NCBI RefSeq assembly: GCF_001152565.1
Contig: NZ_CQAZ01000010.1
Coordinates: 32,251-96,250 of the forward strand
Source of the DNA: Yersinia pekkanenii
Lineage (GTDB): Bacteria; Pseudomonadota; Gammaproteobacteria; Enterobacterales; Enterobacteriaceae
Direction: 5' to 3'
Length of the DNA: 64,000 nt
The position numbers and the translations under genes were made by a program. The notes beneath the pieces were generated by a model. It was not told the DNA's origin, searched no databases, and saw nothing but the letters and a program-made list of their open reading frames with translations. Position 1 is the first letter of the stretch, and each line of letters opens with the position of its first letter. Positions 1 to 10,385 of the stretch are shown here, in pieces.

Positions 1-39
1 CCCCCCCTAACCAACATATTTCAATACCTGGTTAATAAG

Positions 40-54
40 GGCTCACAACGAGCC
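40..54 (-). terminator. Weak stem-loop downstream of rpsB
   Basis: A 5-bp stem (ggctc/gagcc) with a 5-nt loop lies just past the rpsB stop. Read on the minus strand it is followed by CTTATT, a poor U-tract. In enterobacteria tsf follows rpsB, so this may be a partial terminator or attenuator in the rpsB-tsf spacer. tsf itself would lie off the left edge and is not visible. Confidence 0.3.
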
Positions 55-61
55 TGACTTA

Positions 62-925
<864 letters not shown>

Positions 926-1142
926 TGAGTGCGATTGGTATTACTCAGCTAAACAACCATTTGCCATCAGAGAATATGCCTCGAACAAACATTTCTCGTA
1001 CAAACATAGTGCGGTTCGCCGGCGCGCTTTATACCATAAACAGCCACTACACACCAACTTTTGTTGCATTTAGTGTCGTCACTGCAAACGAAAGTTTGGC
1101 AGCAAATTGCAGGGCTGATACCATTAGCGCAGATTTTTTATT

Positions 1143-1268
1143 TATACCCGTCATACTTCAAGCTGCATGTGTGTTGGCTACGCTCTATCACCCGAATCAC
1201 TTACTTATGTAAGCTCATCGGGACTCTCTCGCTTGCCGCCTTCCTGCACTCGAATTATTTAGGGTATA
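1143..1268. repeat. ERIC element (full length, about 126 bp)
   Basis: This is a complete enterobacterial repetitive intergenic consensus unit. The ends are inverted (tatacccgtcatacttcaag at the left; its imperfect complement ending ttatttagggtata at the right). The centre carries the palindromic ERIC core acttacttatgtaagct followed by catcggga, which resembles the standard ERIC1R/ERIC2 primer sites. ERICs are non-autonomous, transcribed, and abundant in Yersinia. This one ends 65 bp before the map start codon, so it probably sits in the map promoter or 5' UTR. It also keeps the map frame open upstream, making the gene look falsely longer. Confidence 0.9.
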
Positions 1269-1333
1269 TGATATTTATTTACCTGCTTATTATCACGGCG
1301 GTTGGTACTCACGGCCCCTACGGACACTTTTGC

Positions 1334-2125
1334 ATGGCAATTTCAATCAAAACACCTGAAGATATTCAAAAAATGCGCGTTGCTGGCCGACTGGCTGCTG
1401 AAGTGCTGGAAATTATCGAACCCCACGTGAAACCGGGCGTCACCACCGGTGAACTTGATCGAATCTGTCACGATCATATCACCCACCATCAGCAGGCTAT
1501 TTCTGCCTGTTTGGGATATCACGGTTTTCCTAAATCGGTGTGTATCTCCGTTAATGAAGTCATTTGTCATGGTATTCCAAGCGATGACAAAGTGCTGAAA
1601 GATGGTGATATCGTCAATATCGACGTTACCGTAATTAAAGACGGCTTCCATGGTGATACCTCAAAAATGTTTATTGTTGGCAAGCCAACCATTCTGGGTG
1701 AACGCCTATGCCGCGTGACTCAAGAGAGCCTGTATCTGGCAATCAAAATGGTGAAGCCGGGTATCCGTCTGCGCACGCTGGGCAAAGCTATCCAGCAATT
1801 TGTCGAGGCCGAGAAATTTTCTGTGGTGCGTGAGTACTGTGGTCACGGTATCGGTGAAGGCTTCCATGAAGAGCCACAAGTGCTGCATTACGATGCCGAT
1901 GACAGTGGCGTCATTCTGCAACCAGGGATGGCGTTCACCATTGAACCGATGGTGAACGCAGGCGATTACCGGATCCGTACCATGAAAGACGGTTGGACCG
2001 TAAAAACTAAAGATCGCAGCTTGTCGGCACAGTATGAGCATACTATTGTAGTAACTGATAACGGCTGCGAAATAATGACGTTGCGAAAGGATGACACCAT
2101 CCCCAACATCATAACGCACGAGTAA
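1334..2125 (+). CDS. map: Type I methionine aminopeptidase
   Basis: The 263-residue product (E. coli Map has 264) removes the initiator methionine from nascent proteins with small second residues. It is a cytoplasmic dinuclear-metal enzyme of the pita-bread fold. Visible family motifs include the Asp ligands in NIDVTVIKDGFHGDTSKMF, the His of CGHGIGEGFHEEP, and Glu residues in FTIEPMVN and near the C-terminus (QYEHT). The start ATG at 1334 is chosen because Map begins MAISIKTPEDI; an open frame 91 codons longer runs through the ERIC repeat and has no support. The gene diverges from rpsB and is followed by a good terminator, so it is probably monocistronic. Confidence 0.97.
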   Translation: MAISIKTPEDIQKMRVAGRLAAEVLEIIEPHVKPGVTTGELDRICHDHITHHQQAISACLGYHGFPKSVCISVNEVICHGIPSDDKVLKDGDIVNIDVTVIKDGFHGDTSKMFIVGKPTILGERLCRVTQESLYLAIKMVKPGIRLRTLGKAIQQFVEAEKFSVVREYCGHGIGEGFHEEPQVLHYDADDSGVILQPGMAFTIEPMVNAGDYRIRTMKDGWTVKTKDRSLSAQYEHTIVVTDNGCEIMTLRKDDTIPNIITHE

Positions 2126-2134
2126 TAATGACCA

Positions 2135-2156
2135 GCCGGCACCCGCCGGCTTTTTT
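2135..2156 (+). terminator. Rho-independent terminator of map
   Basis: A perfect 6-bp stem gccggc/gccggc with loop accc is followed directly by six T. It lies 10 bp past the map stop codon and separates map from glnD. Confidence 0.9.
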
Positions 2157-2199
2157 ATGGGCTGCGTCCTTCATCTGATTATTTATCCTCGGGAAGTAT

Positions 2200-4878
2200 A
2201 TGTCTGACAACCACACTGAGCACCTTCTGTCGCCGACGCTCACACCGGTCATTTCCGAGCAGCCCGCCCCTCCCAGTACCTATCTTGATAGTGAACTTAA
2301 TTGCCCACAGCTCAAGCAACGGCTTGAGGCTTTCCAGTTGTGGCTCGCCGAGGCATTCAATGGCGGAGTCAGTGCTGAGATATTAATTGCTGCGCGCAGC
2401 GATTACATCGATCGTTTGTTACGCCGACTGTGGACTTTCTACGACTTTGATGATGTGCCGGAAACCGCGCTGGTCGCCGTCGGGGGCTATGGTCGTGGTG
2501 AACTGCATCCGTTGTCCGATATTGATGTATTGGTGTTAAGCAAGCAGCGCCTGAGTGATGAACATGCACAGCGCGTTGGCCAATTAATCACTTTGCTGTG
2601 GGATCTGAAGCTGGAAGTGGGTCACAGTGTGCGCACCCTGGAAGAGTGTTTACTGGAAGGGCTAGCCGATCTTACCGTCGCCACCAATATGATTGAGTCA
2701 CGCTTAATTTGCGGCGATGTTGCTCTATTCCTACAGATGCAAAAGCACATTTTCAGCGATAATTTCTGGCCCTCTCCCCAATTTTTCCATGCCAAAATCG
2801 TTGAGCAACAAGAGCGCCATAAGCGTTATCACGGTACCAGCTACAATCTGGAGCCGGATATCAAAAGTAGCCCCGGAGGTTTACGCGATATCCATACCCT
2901 GTTGTGGGTTGCCCGCCGCCACTTTGGTGCCACATCGCTAAGTGAAATGGTTGATTTCGGTTTTCTGACCAAAGCTGAGCGTAACGAACTCATTGAAAGC
3001 CAAAGTTTTTTGTGGCGCATCCGTTTTGCACTGCATCTGGTATTGACCCGCTACGATAACCGTTTGCTATTTGATCGTCAGCTCAGTGTTGCCCAGCTTT
3101 TGCAATACCAAGGTGAAGGCAATGAGCCGGTCGAACGCATGATGAAAGATTTTTATCGTATGACGCGTCGGGTCAGTGAATTGAACAATATGCTATTGCA
3201 GCTGTTTGATGAAGCCATACTGGCGCTGGATACCAATGAAAAACCACGTCCACTGGATGATGAATTTCAGTTACGCGGCGATTTAATAGATCTGCGTGAT
3301 GAGAACCTGTTTGTACAGCATCCTGAAGCGATTATGCGCATGTTCTACCTGATGGTGCGTAATCAGGACATCAAAGGCATCTACTCCACCACGGTACGGC
3401 GCTTGCGCCATGCCCGCCGGCACCTAAAACAGCCGTTATGTAACATCCCTGAAGCCCGTAAGCTGTTTATGGCCATTTTGCGCCATCCGGGTGCCGTTTC
3501 GCGCGCATTATTACCGATGCATCGTCACAGTGTCCTGTCGGCCTATATGCCGCAATGGGGCAGTATTGTCGGCCAGATGCAATTTGACCTGTTTCATGCT
3601 TATACCGTCGATGAACACACCGTTCGGGTTTTACTGAAGCTCGAAAGTTTTGCCGATGAAAACACTCGGCCAAAACATCCCCTCTGCGTCGAGCTTTATC
3701 CTCGCTTGCCTCAACCCGAATTGCTGCTGCTGGCGGCACTGTTTCACGATATTGCTAAAGGGCGTGGTGGCGATCACTCCATTCTCGGCGCACAAGATGT
3801 GTTGGAGTTTGCCGAGCAACACAGGCTTAGCTCACGCGAGGCTCAGCTTGTTGCCTGGTTAGTCCGTTGCCATTTATTGATGTCAGTGACTGCTCAACGT
3901 CGGGATATCCAGGACCCAACCGTTATCCAGCAATTTTCAGCCGAAGTGCAAAGCGAAACCCGCTTGCGCTATTTAGTCAGCCTGACAGTGGCAGATATTT
4001 GCGCCACCAATGAAAACCTGTGGAATAGCTGGAAACAAAGCCTGTTACGTGAACTTTATTTTGCGACAGAAAAACAGCTCCGCCGTGGCATGCAAAATAG
4101 CCCGGATTTGCGCGAGCGAGTTCGCCATCATCGGCTACAGGCCCTGGCGCTGCTGCGGATGGATAATATCGATGAAGAAGCGCTACACCGCATCTGGAGT
4201 CGCTGTCGGGCGGATTACTTCCTACGTCATTCGCCTAATCAATTGGCCTGGCATGCCCGCAATTTACTGGAACATGACTCAACCAAACCACTGGTGTTGG
4301 TGAGCCGCCAGGCAACCCGCGGTGGGACCGAAATATTCATCTGGAGCCCAGACCGCCCATCACTGTTTGCTGCGGTGGTCGGTGAACTGGATCGCCGTAA
4401 TCTGAGCGTCCATGACGCGCAGATTTTCACCAATCGTGATGGCATGGCGATGGATACTTTTATCGTACTGGAGCCGGATGGCAGCCCACTGGCACAAGAT
4501 AGGCATCCCATCATTAGTCACGCCTTGCAACAAGCTATGACCCAGCCAAACTATCAGCATCCACGAGTCAGGCGGTTATCGCCTAAATTACGGCATTTCA
4601 GTGTACCGACTGAAACCAATTTCTTGCCGACCCACAACGAGCGTCGTACTTATCTGGAGTTAATTGCGCTGGACCAGCCGGGCTTACTGGCTCAAGTGGG
4701 TGGAATTTTTGCGGATTTAGGCTTATCACTGCATAGCGCACGTATCACCACTATTGGCGAACGGGTGGAGGATTTATTTGTGTTAGCAGATAAAGATCGA
4801 CGCGCTTTAAGTGTCGAAACCCGTCGCGAGTTAGCACAACGGTTGACAGATACCCTCAATCCGAACGATAAACTGTGA
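2200..4878 (+). CDS. glnD: Bifunctional PII uridylyltransferase / uridylyl-removing enzyme
   Basis: The 892-residue product matches GlnD in length and layout. A nucleotidyltransferase domain holds [19 protein letters not shown] near residues 94-112. The HD hydrolase domain has [14 protein letters not shown] near 513-526. Two C-terminal ACT domains begin near 710 ([20 protein letters not shown]) and 817 ([20 protein letters not shown]). GlnD is the primary cytoplasmic sensor of glutamine. It uridylylates PII proteins (GlnB/GlnK) when nitrogen is scarce and deuridylylates them when glutamine binds the ACT domains, thereby steering GlnE/glutamine synthetase and NtrB/NtrC. A Shine-Dalgarno-like gggaag precedes the ATG. 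All four domains look intact. Confidence 0.98.
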   Translation: MSDNHTEHLLSPTLTPVISEQPAPPSTYLDSELNCPQLKQRLEAFQLWLAEAFNGGVSAEILIAARSDYIDRLLRRLWTFYDFDDVPETALVAVGGYGRGELHPLSDIDVLVLSKQRLSDEHAQRVGQLITLLWDLKLEVGHSVRTLEECLLEGLADLTVATNMIESRLICGDVALFLQMQKHIFSDNFWPSPQFFHAKIVEQQERHKRYHGTSYNLEPDIKSSPGGLRDIHTLLWVARRHFGATSLSEMVDFGFLTKAERNELIESQSFLWRIRFALHLVLTRYDNRLLFDRQLSVAQLLQYQGEGNEPVERMMKDFYRMTRRVSELNNMLLQLFDEAILALDTNEKPRPLDDEFQLRGDLIDLRDENLFVQHPEAIMRMFYLMVRNQDIKGIYSTTVRRLRHARRHLKQPLCNIPEARKLFMAILRHPGAVSRALLPMHRHSVLSAYMPQWGSIVGQMQFDLFHAYTVDEHTVRVLLKLESFADENTRPKHPLCVELYPRLPQPELLLLAALFHDIAKGRGGDHSILGAQDVLEFAEQHRLSSREAQLVAWLVRCHLLMSVTAQRRDIQDPTVIQQFSAEVQSETRLRYLVSLTVADICATNENLWNSWKQSLLRELYFATEKQLRRGMQNSPDLRERVRHHRLQALALLRMDNIDEEALHRIWSRCRADYFLRHSPNQLAWHARNLLEHDSTKPLVLVSRQATRGGTEIFIWSPDRPSLFAAVVGELDRRNLSVHDAQIFTNRDGMAMDTFIVLEPDGSPLAQDRHPIISHALQQAMTQPNYQHPRVRRLSPKLRHFSVPTETNFLPTHNERRTYLELIALDQPGLLAQVGGIFADLGLSLHSARITTIGERVEDLFVLADKDRRALSVETRRELAQRLTDTLNPNDKL

Positions 4879-4935
4879 TACAAATAACTTTTTAATCATT
4901 AATTTTTCTTACAACCTATTTTAAAAGGGAACAGG

Positions 4936-5760
4936 ATGCAGCAACTACAGAACGTTATTGAAACCGCCTTCGAACGCCGTGCAGACATTACTCCGGCTAA
5001 CGTAGACACCATAACGCGCGAAGCGATTAATCACGTGATTGATCTGCTGGATACCGGCGCTCTGCGCGTTGCAGAAAAGATTGATGGTCAGTGGGTCACT
5101 CACCAATGGCTGAAAAAAGCCGTGTTGCTGTCTTTCCGCATCAACGATAACCAAGTCATGGAAGGTGCAGAAACACGTTACTACGATAAAGTGCCAATGA
5201 AATTCGCTGGTTATGATGAAGCACGTTTCCAACGTGAAGGCTTCCGTGTCGTACCACCAGCAACCGTACGTAAAGGCGCATTTATCGCCCGTAATACCGT
5301 ATTGATGCCTTCTTATGTCAATATTGGCGCTTTCGTCGATGAAGGTACCATGGTCGACACATGGGCAACCGTCGGTTCTTGCGCGCAAATTGGTAAGAAC
5401 GTGCACCTGTCTGGCGGTGTTGGCATTGGCGGCGTACTGGAGCCACTGCAAGCCAACCCAACCATTATTGAGGACAACTGCTTTGTCGGCGCGCGTTCAG
5501 AAGTGGTTGAAGGGGTTATCGTCGAAGAAGGCTCCGTTATTTCCATGGGCGTATTTATTGGTCAAAGTACCCGTATTTACGATCGTGAAACCGGTGAAAT
5601 CCATTATGGCCGTGTTCCGGCGGGTTCAGTGGTCGTATCAGGCAACCTGCCCTCGAAAGACGGCAGCTACAGCCTATACTGTGCGGTTATCGTGAAGAAA
5701 GTCGATGCGAAAACCCGAGGAAAAGTCGGTATTAATGAGTTATTACGCACCATCGACTAA
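4936..5760 (+). CDS. dapD: 2,3,4,5-tetrahydropyridine-2,6-dicarboxylate N-succinyltransferase
   Basis: The 274-residue DapD transfers succinyl from succinyl-CoA to tetrahydrodipicolinate, in the succinylase branch to meso-diaminopimelate (cell wall) and lysine. The helical N-terminus (about 1-100) is followed by a left-handed beta-helix of hexapeptide repeats, for example [40 protein letters not shown] and [13 protein letters not shown]. It begins 57 bp after glnD in the same direction with RBS aaaaggga; glnD-dapD is also the E. coli order. It is followed by a hairpin terminator. It is functionally linked to lysA later in the window, the last step of the same pathway. Confidence 0.98.
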   Translation: MQQLQNVIETAFERRADITPANVDTITREAINHVIDLLDTGALRVAEKIDGQWVTHQWLKKAVLLSFRINDNQVMEGAETRYYDKVPMKFAGYDEARFQREGFRVVPPATVRKGAFIARNTVLMPSYVNIGAFVDEGTMVDTWATVGSCAQIGKNVHLSGGVGIGGVLEPLQANPTIIEDNCFVGARSEVVEGVIVEEGSVISMGVFIGQSTRIYDRETGEIHYGRVPAGSVVVSGNLPSKDGSYSLYCAVIVKKVDAKTRGKVGINELLRTID

Positions 5761-5768
5761 GATTTAAG

Positions 5769-5800
5769 ATAGCGGGCTAATCACCCGCTATTGTTTGCTT
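5769..5800 (+). terminator. Terminator of dapD
   Basis: An 8-bp perfect stem (atagcggg/cccgctat) with a 7-nt loop is followed by the T-rich tgtttgcttt, 8 bp after the dapD stop codon. Confidence 0.75.
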
Positions 5801-5889
5801 TACGAAGTTATCGCCTACAATCACATACTTTGGCAAAATTTACCGTCATAATCATAAACTGTGGAATATAAAATCAAAAAGGTGGCGCT

Positions 5890-6279
5890 ATGTATGACAA
5901 CCTGAAAAGCTTAGGAATCACACAACCAGAAGATGTCGATCGCTATAGTCTGCGTCAGGAGGCCAATAACGACATTCTGAAAATTTACTTCCGCAAAGAT
6001 AAAGGCGAGTTTTTTGCTAAGAGTGTGAAATTTAAATATCCACGCCAACGCAAAACCGTAATTGCTGATAATGCCGGCCATGGTTACAAAGAAATCAATG
6101 AAATCAATCCGAATCTACGTTATGTCATTGATGAATTAGATCAACTGTGCAAACGTGACAAAATTGAAGTAGATTTGAAACGTAAAATTTTGGATGACTT
6201 GCGTCACTTAGAAAGCGTTGTCGCCAATAAGATTTCTGAAATTGAATCTGACCTGGAAAAATTGACCAACGGCCGTTAA
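5890..6279 (+). CDS. yaeH: DUF3461 family protein YaeH
   Basis: This 129-residue protein matches E. coli YaeH nearly end to end ([55 protein letters not shown]). It is small, charged and cytoplasmic, with no signal peptide or membrane segment; the C-terminal third is predicted helical and possibly coiled. No biochemical function is established for the family. It follows dapD as in E. coli but sits behind the dapD terminator, so it probably has its own promoter in the 130-bp gap. Confidence 0.95.
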   Translation: MYDNLKSLGITQPEDVDRYSLRQEANNDILKIYFRKDKGEFFAKSVKFKYPRQRKTVIADNAGHGYKEINEINPNLRYVIDELDQLCKRDKIEVDLKRKILDDLRHLESVVANKISEIESDLEKLTNGR

Positions 6280-6293
6280 ATCGGGTGGTGCAG

Positions 6294-6366
6294 GTTATAT
6301 AGCCGAAGTCATTGGCGTTACAGGTAAGCAGCGTATTGTGGCAGCAACGTCACACCACAATACGCT
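6294..6366. repeat. Degenerate repeat remnant and hairpin between yaeH and yqcA
   Basis: The left part (ttatatagccgaagtcattg) resembles the terminal arm of ERIC-type repeats in yersiniae. The right part is a perfect 12-bp inverted repeat (agcgtattgtgg at 6330-6341; ccacaatacgct at 6355-6366) with a 13-nt loop and no clear T-run. It lies between two convergent genes and could help end both transcripts. Confidence 0.4.
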
Positions 6367-6396
6367 ATTCATTAACCCATTAAGCCAACAACAACT

Positions 6397-6846
6397 TTAT
6401 TCAAGTAAACGGCCCCACTGCTCTACCCACGAACTCGAAATAACTTCTGGCTCCGGGTGCTCCATAGCATCAATTTCTAAGCGTTCGCCAATCCGTGTCG
6501 CACCTTGCTCTTGCAGCAATTCATCGAATACACGCCCAGCGCCACAGAAATTATCATAACTGCTGTCACCCAGCGCAATGACACCATAACGTAGCTCTGG
6601 CTGGAACCCCACGTGATCACGCACCGCGACAAAGAGCGAGGCAATGCTGTCAGGGAAATCACCCTGCCCGGTGGTTGAGGTAACCACCAGTGCATAATGT
6701 TGACGATAATACTGCCAAGCCTCTAAGGTGCCCTCGTCAAACAATTTTACCTCGTGCCCCTGCTCTTTCAGTATGTTCTCAGCTTCTTCTGCCACTAATA
6801 ACGCATTACCGTAGACAGTGCCGACAAAGATCCCGACCTGAGCCAT
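6397..6846 (-). CDS. yqcA: Short-chain flavodoxin YqcA
   Basis: The 149-residue product is a flavodoxin-fold FMN protein of the YqcA family. The phosphate-binding loop is [13 protein letters not shown] near residues 8-20; [12 protein letters not shown] and [15 protein letters not shown] are the other flavin-contacting loops. It is probably a cytoplasmic one- or two-electron carrier; its partners are not established. The start at 6846 (MAQVGIFVG) matches E. coli YqcA; a TTG two codons upstream is also in frame. It lies downstream of truC on the same strand with a 29-bp gap, the conserved yqcC-truC-yqcA operon. Confidence 0.93.
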   Translation of the reverse strand: MAQVGIFVGTVYGNALLVAEEAENILKEQGHEVKLFDEGTLEAWQYYRQHYALVVTSTTGQGDFPDSIASLFVAVRDHVGFQPELRYGVIALGDSSYDNFCGAGRVFDELLQEQGATRIGERLEIDAMEHPEPEVISSSWVEQWGRLLE

Positions 6847-6875
6847 AAACAATGTTCCTTTTTAACTAGAAAAAA

Positions 6876-7649
6876 TCATTCACTATCCTGACCCGCAGTG
6901 GCCGGAAACTCAACCCTTTCAAGATTAGGGGCAATGCCTGACCAACCAAAATGTGACATCAATCCTTGCCAGGCGTCATCCCAACGTGCGGTTAACGTGA
7001 GCACCGCACCGGTCACCGGGTGATTCAGGTATAAATGGCTGGCGTGCAACATAAGCCGAGGGCAATCAAAATGTTGTGCAATGCCTCGATTCTGACGTAA
7101 GTCACCGTGGGCACTATCACCGATGATAGGGTGGCGAATATGCGCCATATGCCGCCGTAGCTGGTGCTTACGCCCCGTTTCCGGTTTCAGCTCCAACAAG
7201 CTGAAACGCGCAGTATCATAGCGCCCGATGGCAAGAGGAACGTCTACTTGAGCCAGGGGTTGATAGTGAGTGACTGAAGGCTGAGGCGCTTTATCTTGTT
7301 TAGAATGTTTATCCGCAATTTTATCCAACTCTTCGGCCATCGCGTAATCAACAGTGCCATCTTCCAGCACATATCCACGGACCACTGCATGATATGTTTT
7401 CTGGATCTGATGCTGTTCAAACTGCAAAGAAAGCGCACGGGCCACATCACTGGATAGCGCCATAAGTAGCACCCCGGATGTCGGACGATCCAAACGGTGG
7501 ACGGTATAAACATGCTGCCCAATTTGGTCGCGCACCGTTTGCATCACAAATACAGTTTCATGACTGTCTAGCCAACTACGGTGCACCAGCCAACCGGCCG
7601 GTTTATTTACCGCAACTATATGTTCATCTTGATAGAGTATTTCCAGCAT
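6876..7649 (-). CDS. truC: tRNA pseudouridine(65) synthase TruC
   Basis: This 257-residue RluA-family synthase makes pseudouridine at position 65 of tRNA(Ile1) and tRNA(Asp) in E. coli. The active-site motif HRLDRPTSGVLL places the catalytic aspartate at residue 54. The N-terminal motif VNKPAGWLVHRS and the later ETGRKHQLRRHMAHI block are typical of the RluA family. The ATG overlaps the yqcC stop codon by one base (TAATG), indicating translational coupling within the yqcC-truC-yqcA operon. Confidence 0.95.
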   Translation of the reverse strand: MLEILYQDEHIVAVNKPAGWLVHRSWLDSHETVFVMQTVRDQIGQHVYTVHRLDRPTSGVLLMALSSDVARALSLQFEQHQIQKTYHAVVRGYVLEDGTVDYAMAEELDKIADKHSKQDKAPQPSVTHYQPLAQVDVPLAIGRYDTARFSLLELKPETGRKHQLRRHMAHIRHPIIGDSAHGDLRQNRGIAQHFDCPRLMLHASHLYLNHPVTGAVLTLTARWDDAWQGLMSHFGWSGIAPNLERVEFPATAGQDSE

Positions 7650-7981
7650 TAGTTACTTTCTTTATTCAGCAGGTCATCGAGACGCTGTAATTGTACCAAC
7701 AATGCAGTGCAATCTGGCCGGTCATCGCCACTTAGGGCCTCTTCGAAGTACGGCGTAATGGCAAAACGCAGAGGAAATGGACTATTCGACGCCAACAATG
7801 CATACATCCGGGGAATAAGTACCCATTGCAACCACTGCTCAGCATCCATGGTATCGATGCTGAAAGGTTCATTACTTTCGAAAGCTTCAGCTGGCGGCGG
7901 GACCGTTTGCCAAAGTGAGATAGCCCGCATAGCAAGCTCGATATCTTGAAGGATCTGACGCACCTGATTTTCTGTATTCAT
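7649..7981 (-). CDS. yqcC: DUF446 family protein YqcC
   Basis: The 110-residue acidic product resembles E. coli YqcC: helical, no signal peptide, conserved IPRMYALLASNSPFP and ITPYFEEAL. No function is established; it always precedes truC. The start at 7981 (MNTENQVRQIL) is preferred over an in-frame ATG 11 codons upstream because homologues begin here. It lies just downstream of csrB, whose terminator separates the two. Confidence 0.9.
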   Translation of the reverse strand: MNTENQVRQILQDIELAMRAISLWQTVPPPAEAFESNEPFSIDTMDAEQWLQWVLIPRMYALLASNSPFPLRFAITPYFEEALSGDDRPDCTALLVQLQRLDDLLNKESN

Positions 7982-8107
7982 GATTATACTCTCAACCAAA
8001 AAACAGCCATTCACCGGGCTGGTTCAACGGCGGCCAAGCATATCATTGAAGACGATGATGCCCAAATTCACAGCATAGATAACAGCGGTGAATTAAGATC
8101 AATGAGA

Positions 8108-8459
8108 ATAAAAAAAGGGGTACTGTTTTACCAGTACCCCTCAATTCGTTTCATAGCAATCCCGCTAAAAGTAATGCTCCCTGCTCAATCCTTGAAAACT
8201 TTTCCGTTTAGTCATCCTGACCAGCAATCCGTTGCAGTGTCCTACACCATCCCGATGCTAATCCTGAGGTTATCCTAACCCACCGTTCATCCTGAACCGG
8301 CTCTCAATCTCCATCCTGGAGGTGTCCTTTGTTTCATCCTGAAACATCCCTTCACTCATCCTAAGCAGTCCCTTTGTTCTTCATCCTGAAGTGGTAGCAT
8401 CCATATACCGTCCTTCTCCGCCAGATCCTATCCGGCACTAGAAGGATCGCTCAATCGAC
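8108..8459 (-). ncRNA. csrB: CsrB regulatory RNA (CsrA-sequestering)
   Basis: CsrB is an RNA antagonist of the global translational regulator CsrA. On the minus strand this 352-nt segment carries about 23 GGA trinucleotides, ten of them as AGGAT (seen as atcct on the plus strand), many placed to be displayed in hairpin loops. It ends in a strong terminator (8111-8141: ccagtacccc/ggggtactg with a T-run). It begins near GTCGATTGAGCGATCC, similar to the 5' end of E. coli CsrB. It lies between syd and yqcC, exactly as in E. coli, and the length is near the E. coli 369 nt. The 5' end is inferred by similarity. Confidence 0.95.
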
Positions 8460-8604
8460 AAAGGGAGACAAGGTACTGAAGAATAATGAGGCAGGCACTT
8501 TTATATATAAAAATATGAAAATTTGTAACAAATTGATTTTATTGAAAATATATTTTAAACCCGAATTTTACATATGAGGAATAGAAGTGATGTCGCACAA
8601 GCGG

Positions 8605-8622
8605 TGTGCGAGATATCTCACA
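8605..8622. promoter_or_regulatory. Probable UvrY (SirA) binding site upstream of csrB
   Basis: The 18-bp sequence tgtgcgagatatctcaca matches 15 of 18 positions of the UvrY/SirA consensus TGTGAGAGATCTCTTACA. It lies about 146 bp upstream of the csrB start, a distance comparable to the E. coli site. It is embedded in a larger dyad with arms gcacaag (8595-8601) and cttgtgc (8626-8632). BarA/UvrY activation of csrB is established in E. coli; here it is inferred from this site. Confidence 0.75.
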
Positions 8623-8655
8623 CCACTTGTGCGCGAAGAAGCAATATCCATTTAT

Positions 8656-9207
8656 TTATTCAGGTAATACAGGCCGTAATGCATCAAGGAAATGTATCAG
8701 TGTTGAGGCTAACAATGTACGTTTCTCGCTACCGAATTGCTCTAACACTACATTGCCACTGACATTACACAATGAGGCCATGGTCATTTCCGAGGTGGTC
8801 GTTGCCAAAAACAGTGTCGGCGAAAGTTTCAGCCTTTTTTGCGTGACCAGGTGGCCAATCAGATTCTCCTGCAAACGGATAAAATCATCTTCACTCCACA
8901 CTTGCAGCAAGGTAAAACGGTGATCACCTAAGTCAGCCATCATGTCACCCGCATATTGGTGGGTGTAAAATTCATGAATATCTGGGTGAAGCTGAATCTC
9001 TAGCGCCCGTTCAATATTGCCCAACGTCGCACCGGCAACAAAAGGCTGAGGTAACCAAACCACCTGATTATTCTGTGCTTCTACAATGCAGGGTGAAGGT
9101 ACGCCATAGAGTTCTTCACTGACGGGCGGATGCCCGGTTTGCTGCTGCCATAAATCAATATAGCGTTGAGTAAAGCTATTCAGTGCCGTTGAAACGTTCT
9201 GGTCCAT
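8656..9207 (-). CDS. syd: SecY-interacting protein Syd
   Basis: The 183-residue product matches Syd (181 residues in E. coli), a cytoplasmic protein peripherally bound to SecY that may proof-read SecYEG assembly. Family motifs visible: [38 protein letters not shown] and [11 protein letters not shown]. There is no signal peptide or membrane segment. It diverges from queF across 131 bp and lies upstream of csrB, as in E. coli. Confidence 0.95.
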   Translation of the reverse strand: MDQNVSTALNSFTQRYIDLWQQQTGHPPVSEELYGVPSPCIVEAQNNQVVWLPQPFVAGATLGNIERALEIQLHPDIHEFYTHQYAGDMMADLGDHRFTLLQVWSEDDFIRLQENLIGHLVTQKRLKLSPTLFLATTTSEMTMASLCNVSGNVVLEQFGSEKRTLLASTLIHFLDALRPVLPE

Positions 9208-9338
9208 TCTTAATTCTCAGTATCGCGGCGGCTTGTGCTGTACCAGAGTGGAAATTGCTCCCACTCAGAAATGCAGTTAATCGCGGCATAAATTGATAAA
9301 CTAACGCTATTGTACCGATCTCTCATCATGGGAACAGC

Positions 9339-10184
9339 ATGTCTTCATATCAAGACCACAAGGCTCTGGCGGAACTGACGTTGGGCAAACCGACCGCTTA
9401 TCGCGATCACTACGATGTCAGCTTGTTACAGGCAGTGCCACGCAGTATGAACCGTGAGCCTCTCGGTTTATATCCGGATAGCCTGCCTTTTCATGGTGCC
9501 GATATCTGGACACTCTATGAATTGTCCTGGCTAAACAGTAATGGCCTGCCGCAAGTTGCCGTGGGTGAAATCAGCCTGAATGCCGATAGTGTGAATCTGA
9601 TTGAATCAAAAAGCTTTAAACTCTACCTCAACAGCTTTAACCAAACCGCTTTTACTGACTGGAAAAGTGTACGCACTACTTTGCAACGTGATTTAGCCGC
9701 CTGCGCTCAAGGTGAGGTCAGTGTCACGCTATATTCACTGGACGAAATAACCCATCAACCGATTGCCAATTTTTCGGGGGAATGTCTGGAGCAACAAGAT
9801 ATTCGCATTGATAGTTATGAATTTAGTGCAGATTATTTACAAGGCGCGGCGGGTACAAACCGTGTGGAAGAGAGCCTGGTGAGCCACCTGCTCAAATCTA
9901 ACTGCCTGATAACCCACCAACCCGATTGGGGATCAGTGCAAATCAACTACAGCGGCCCACAGATTGATCGGGAAGCACTGCTGCGCTATCTGGTCTCTTT
10001 TCGGCATCATAATGAATTTCACGAACAGTGCGTAGAGCGTATTTTCAATGACATCATGCACTTTTGTCAGCCTGAAAAACTGTCGGTCTATGCTCGCTAT
10101 ACCCGTCGAGGTGGGTTAGATATCAACCCTTGGCGCTCCAATACTGACTTTGTTCCATCTACTGGCCGCCTGGCACGGCAATAA
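9339..10184 (+). CDS. queF: NADPH-dependent 7-cyano-7-deazaguanine reductase
   Basis: The 281-residue QueF reduces the nitrile of preQ0 to the amine of preQ1, in synthesis of the tRNA base queuosine. It is the long, tandem T-fold (type II) form. The nucleophilic cysteine is Cys189 in [15 protein letters not shown], with Asp196 nearby. The QueF signature [14 protein letters not shown] lies near residues 89-102 and the substrate-binding FHEQCVERI near 227-235. It is divergent from syd. No riboswitch-like structure was recognised upstream. Confidence 0.97.
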   Translation: MSSYQDHKALAELTLGKPTAYRDHYDVSLLQAVPRSMNREPLGLYPDSLPFHGADIWTLYELSWLNSNGLPQVAVGEISLNADSVNLIESKSFKLYLNSFNQTAFTDWKSVRTTLQRDLAACAQGEVSVTLYSLDEITHQPIANFSGECLEQQDIRIDSYEFSADYLQGAAGTNRVEESLVSHLLKSNCLITHQPDWGSVQINYSGPQIDREALLRYLVSFRHHNEFHEQCVERIFNDIMHFCQPEKLSVYARYTRRGGLDINPWRSNTDFVPSTGRLARQ

Positions 10185-10385
10185 ATGCGCGCATGTGCGC
10201 AACATTTCACCCCAGCGCACATTAATATTGGTAAAAATAGAGGGACAACGTTAAGGTTAATTACAGTATCGTTATGCAGTTTCCAGTAGAAAAATCAGTG
10301 GCGGATACTTAAAGATCTCTTTGAGATGCCACAGCAAAACAGAATATACACGGACACAACCCCTCAGGGGTGTAAAGGAGTAACT

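Noticed and set aside
1061..1333. A 91-codon N-terminal extension of Map
   Set aside because: It reads through the ERIC repeat, has no conserved sequence, and the remaining 263 residues match Map from its known N-terminus.
4945..5451. A 168-codon open frame antisense to dapD
   Set aside because: It is a composition-driven shadow of the dapD beta-helix coding sequence with no motif or RBS.
8200..8400. The regularly spaced atcctga units considered as a CRISPR or tandem repeat array
   Set aside because: The units are short, irregularly spaced and match CsrA-binding GGA motifs of CsrB on the minus strand, with a terminator and syntenic neighbours.
8574..8923. Two small plus-strand open frames near csrB and syd
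   Set aside because: They overlap the UvrY site and syd antisense, with no RBS and no conserved sequence; CsrB and its control region explain the interval.
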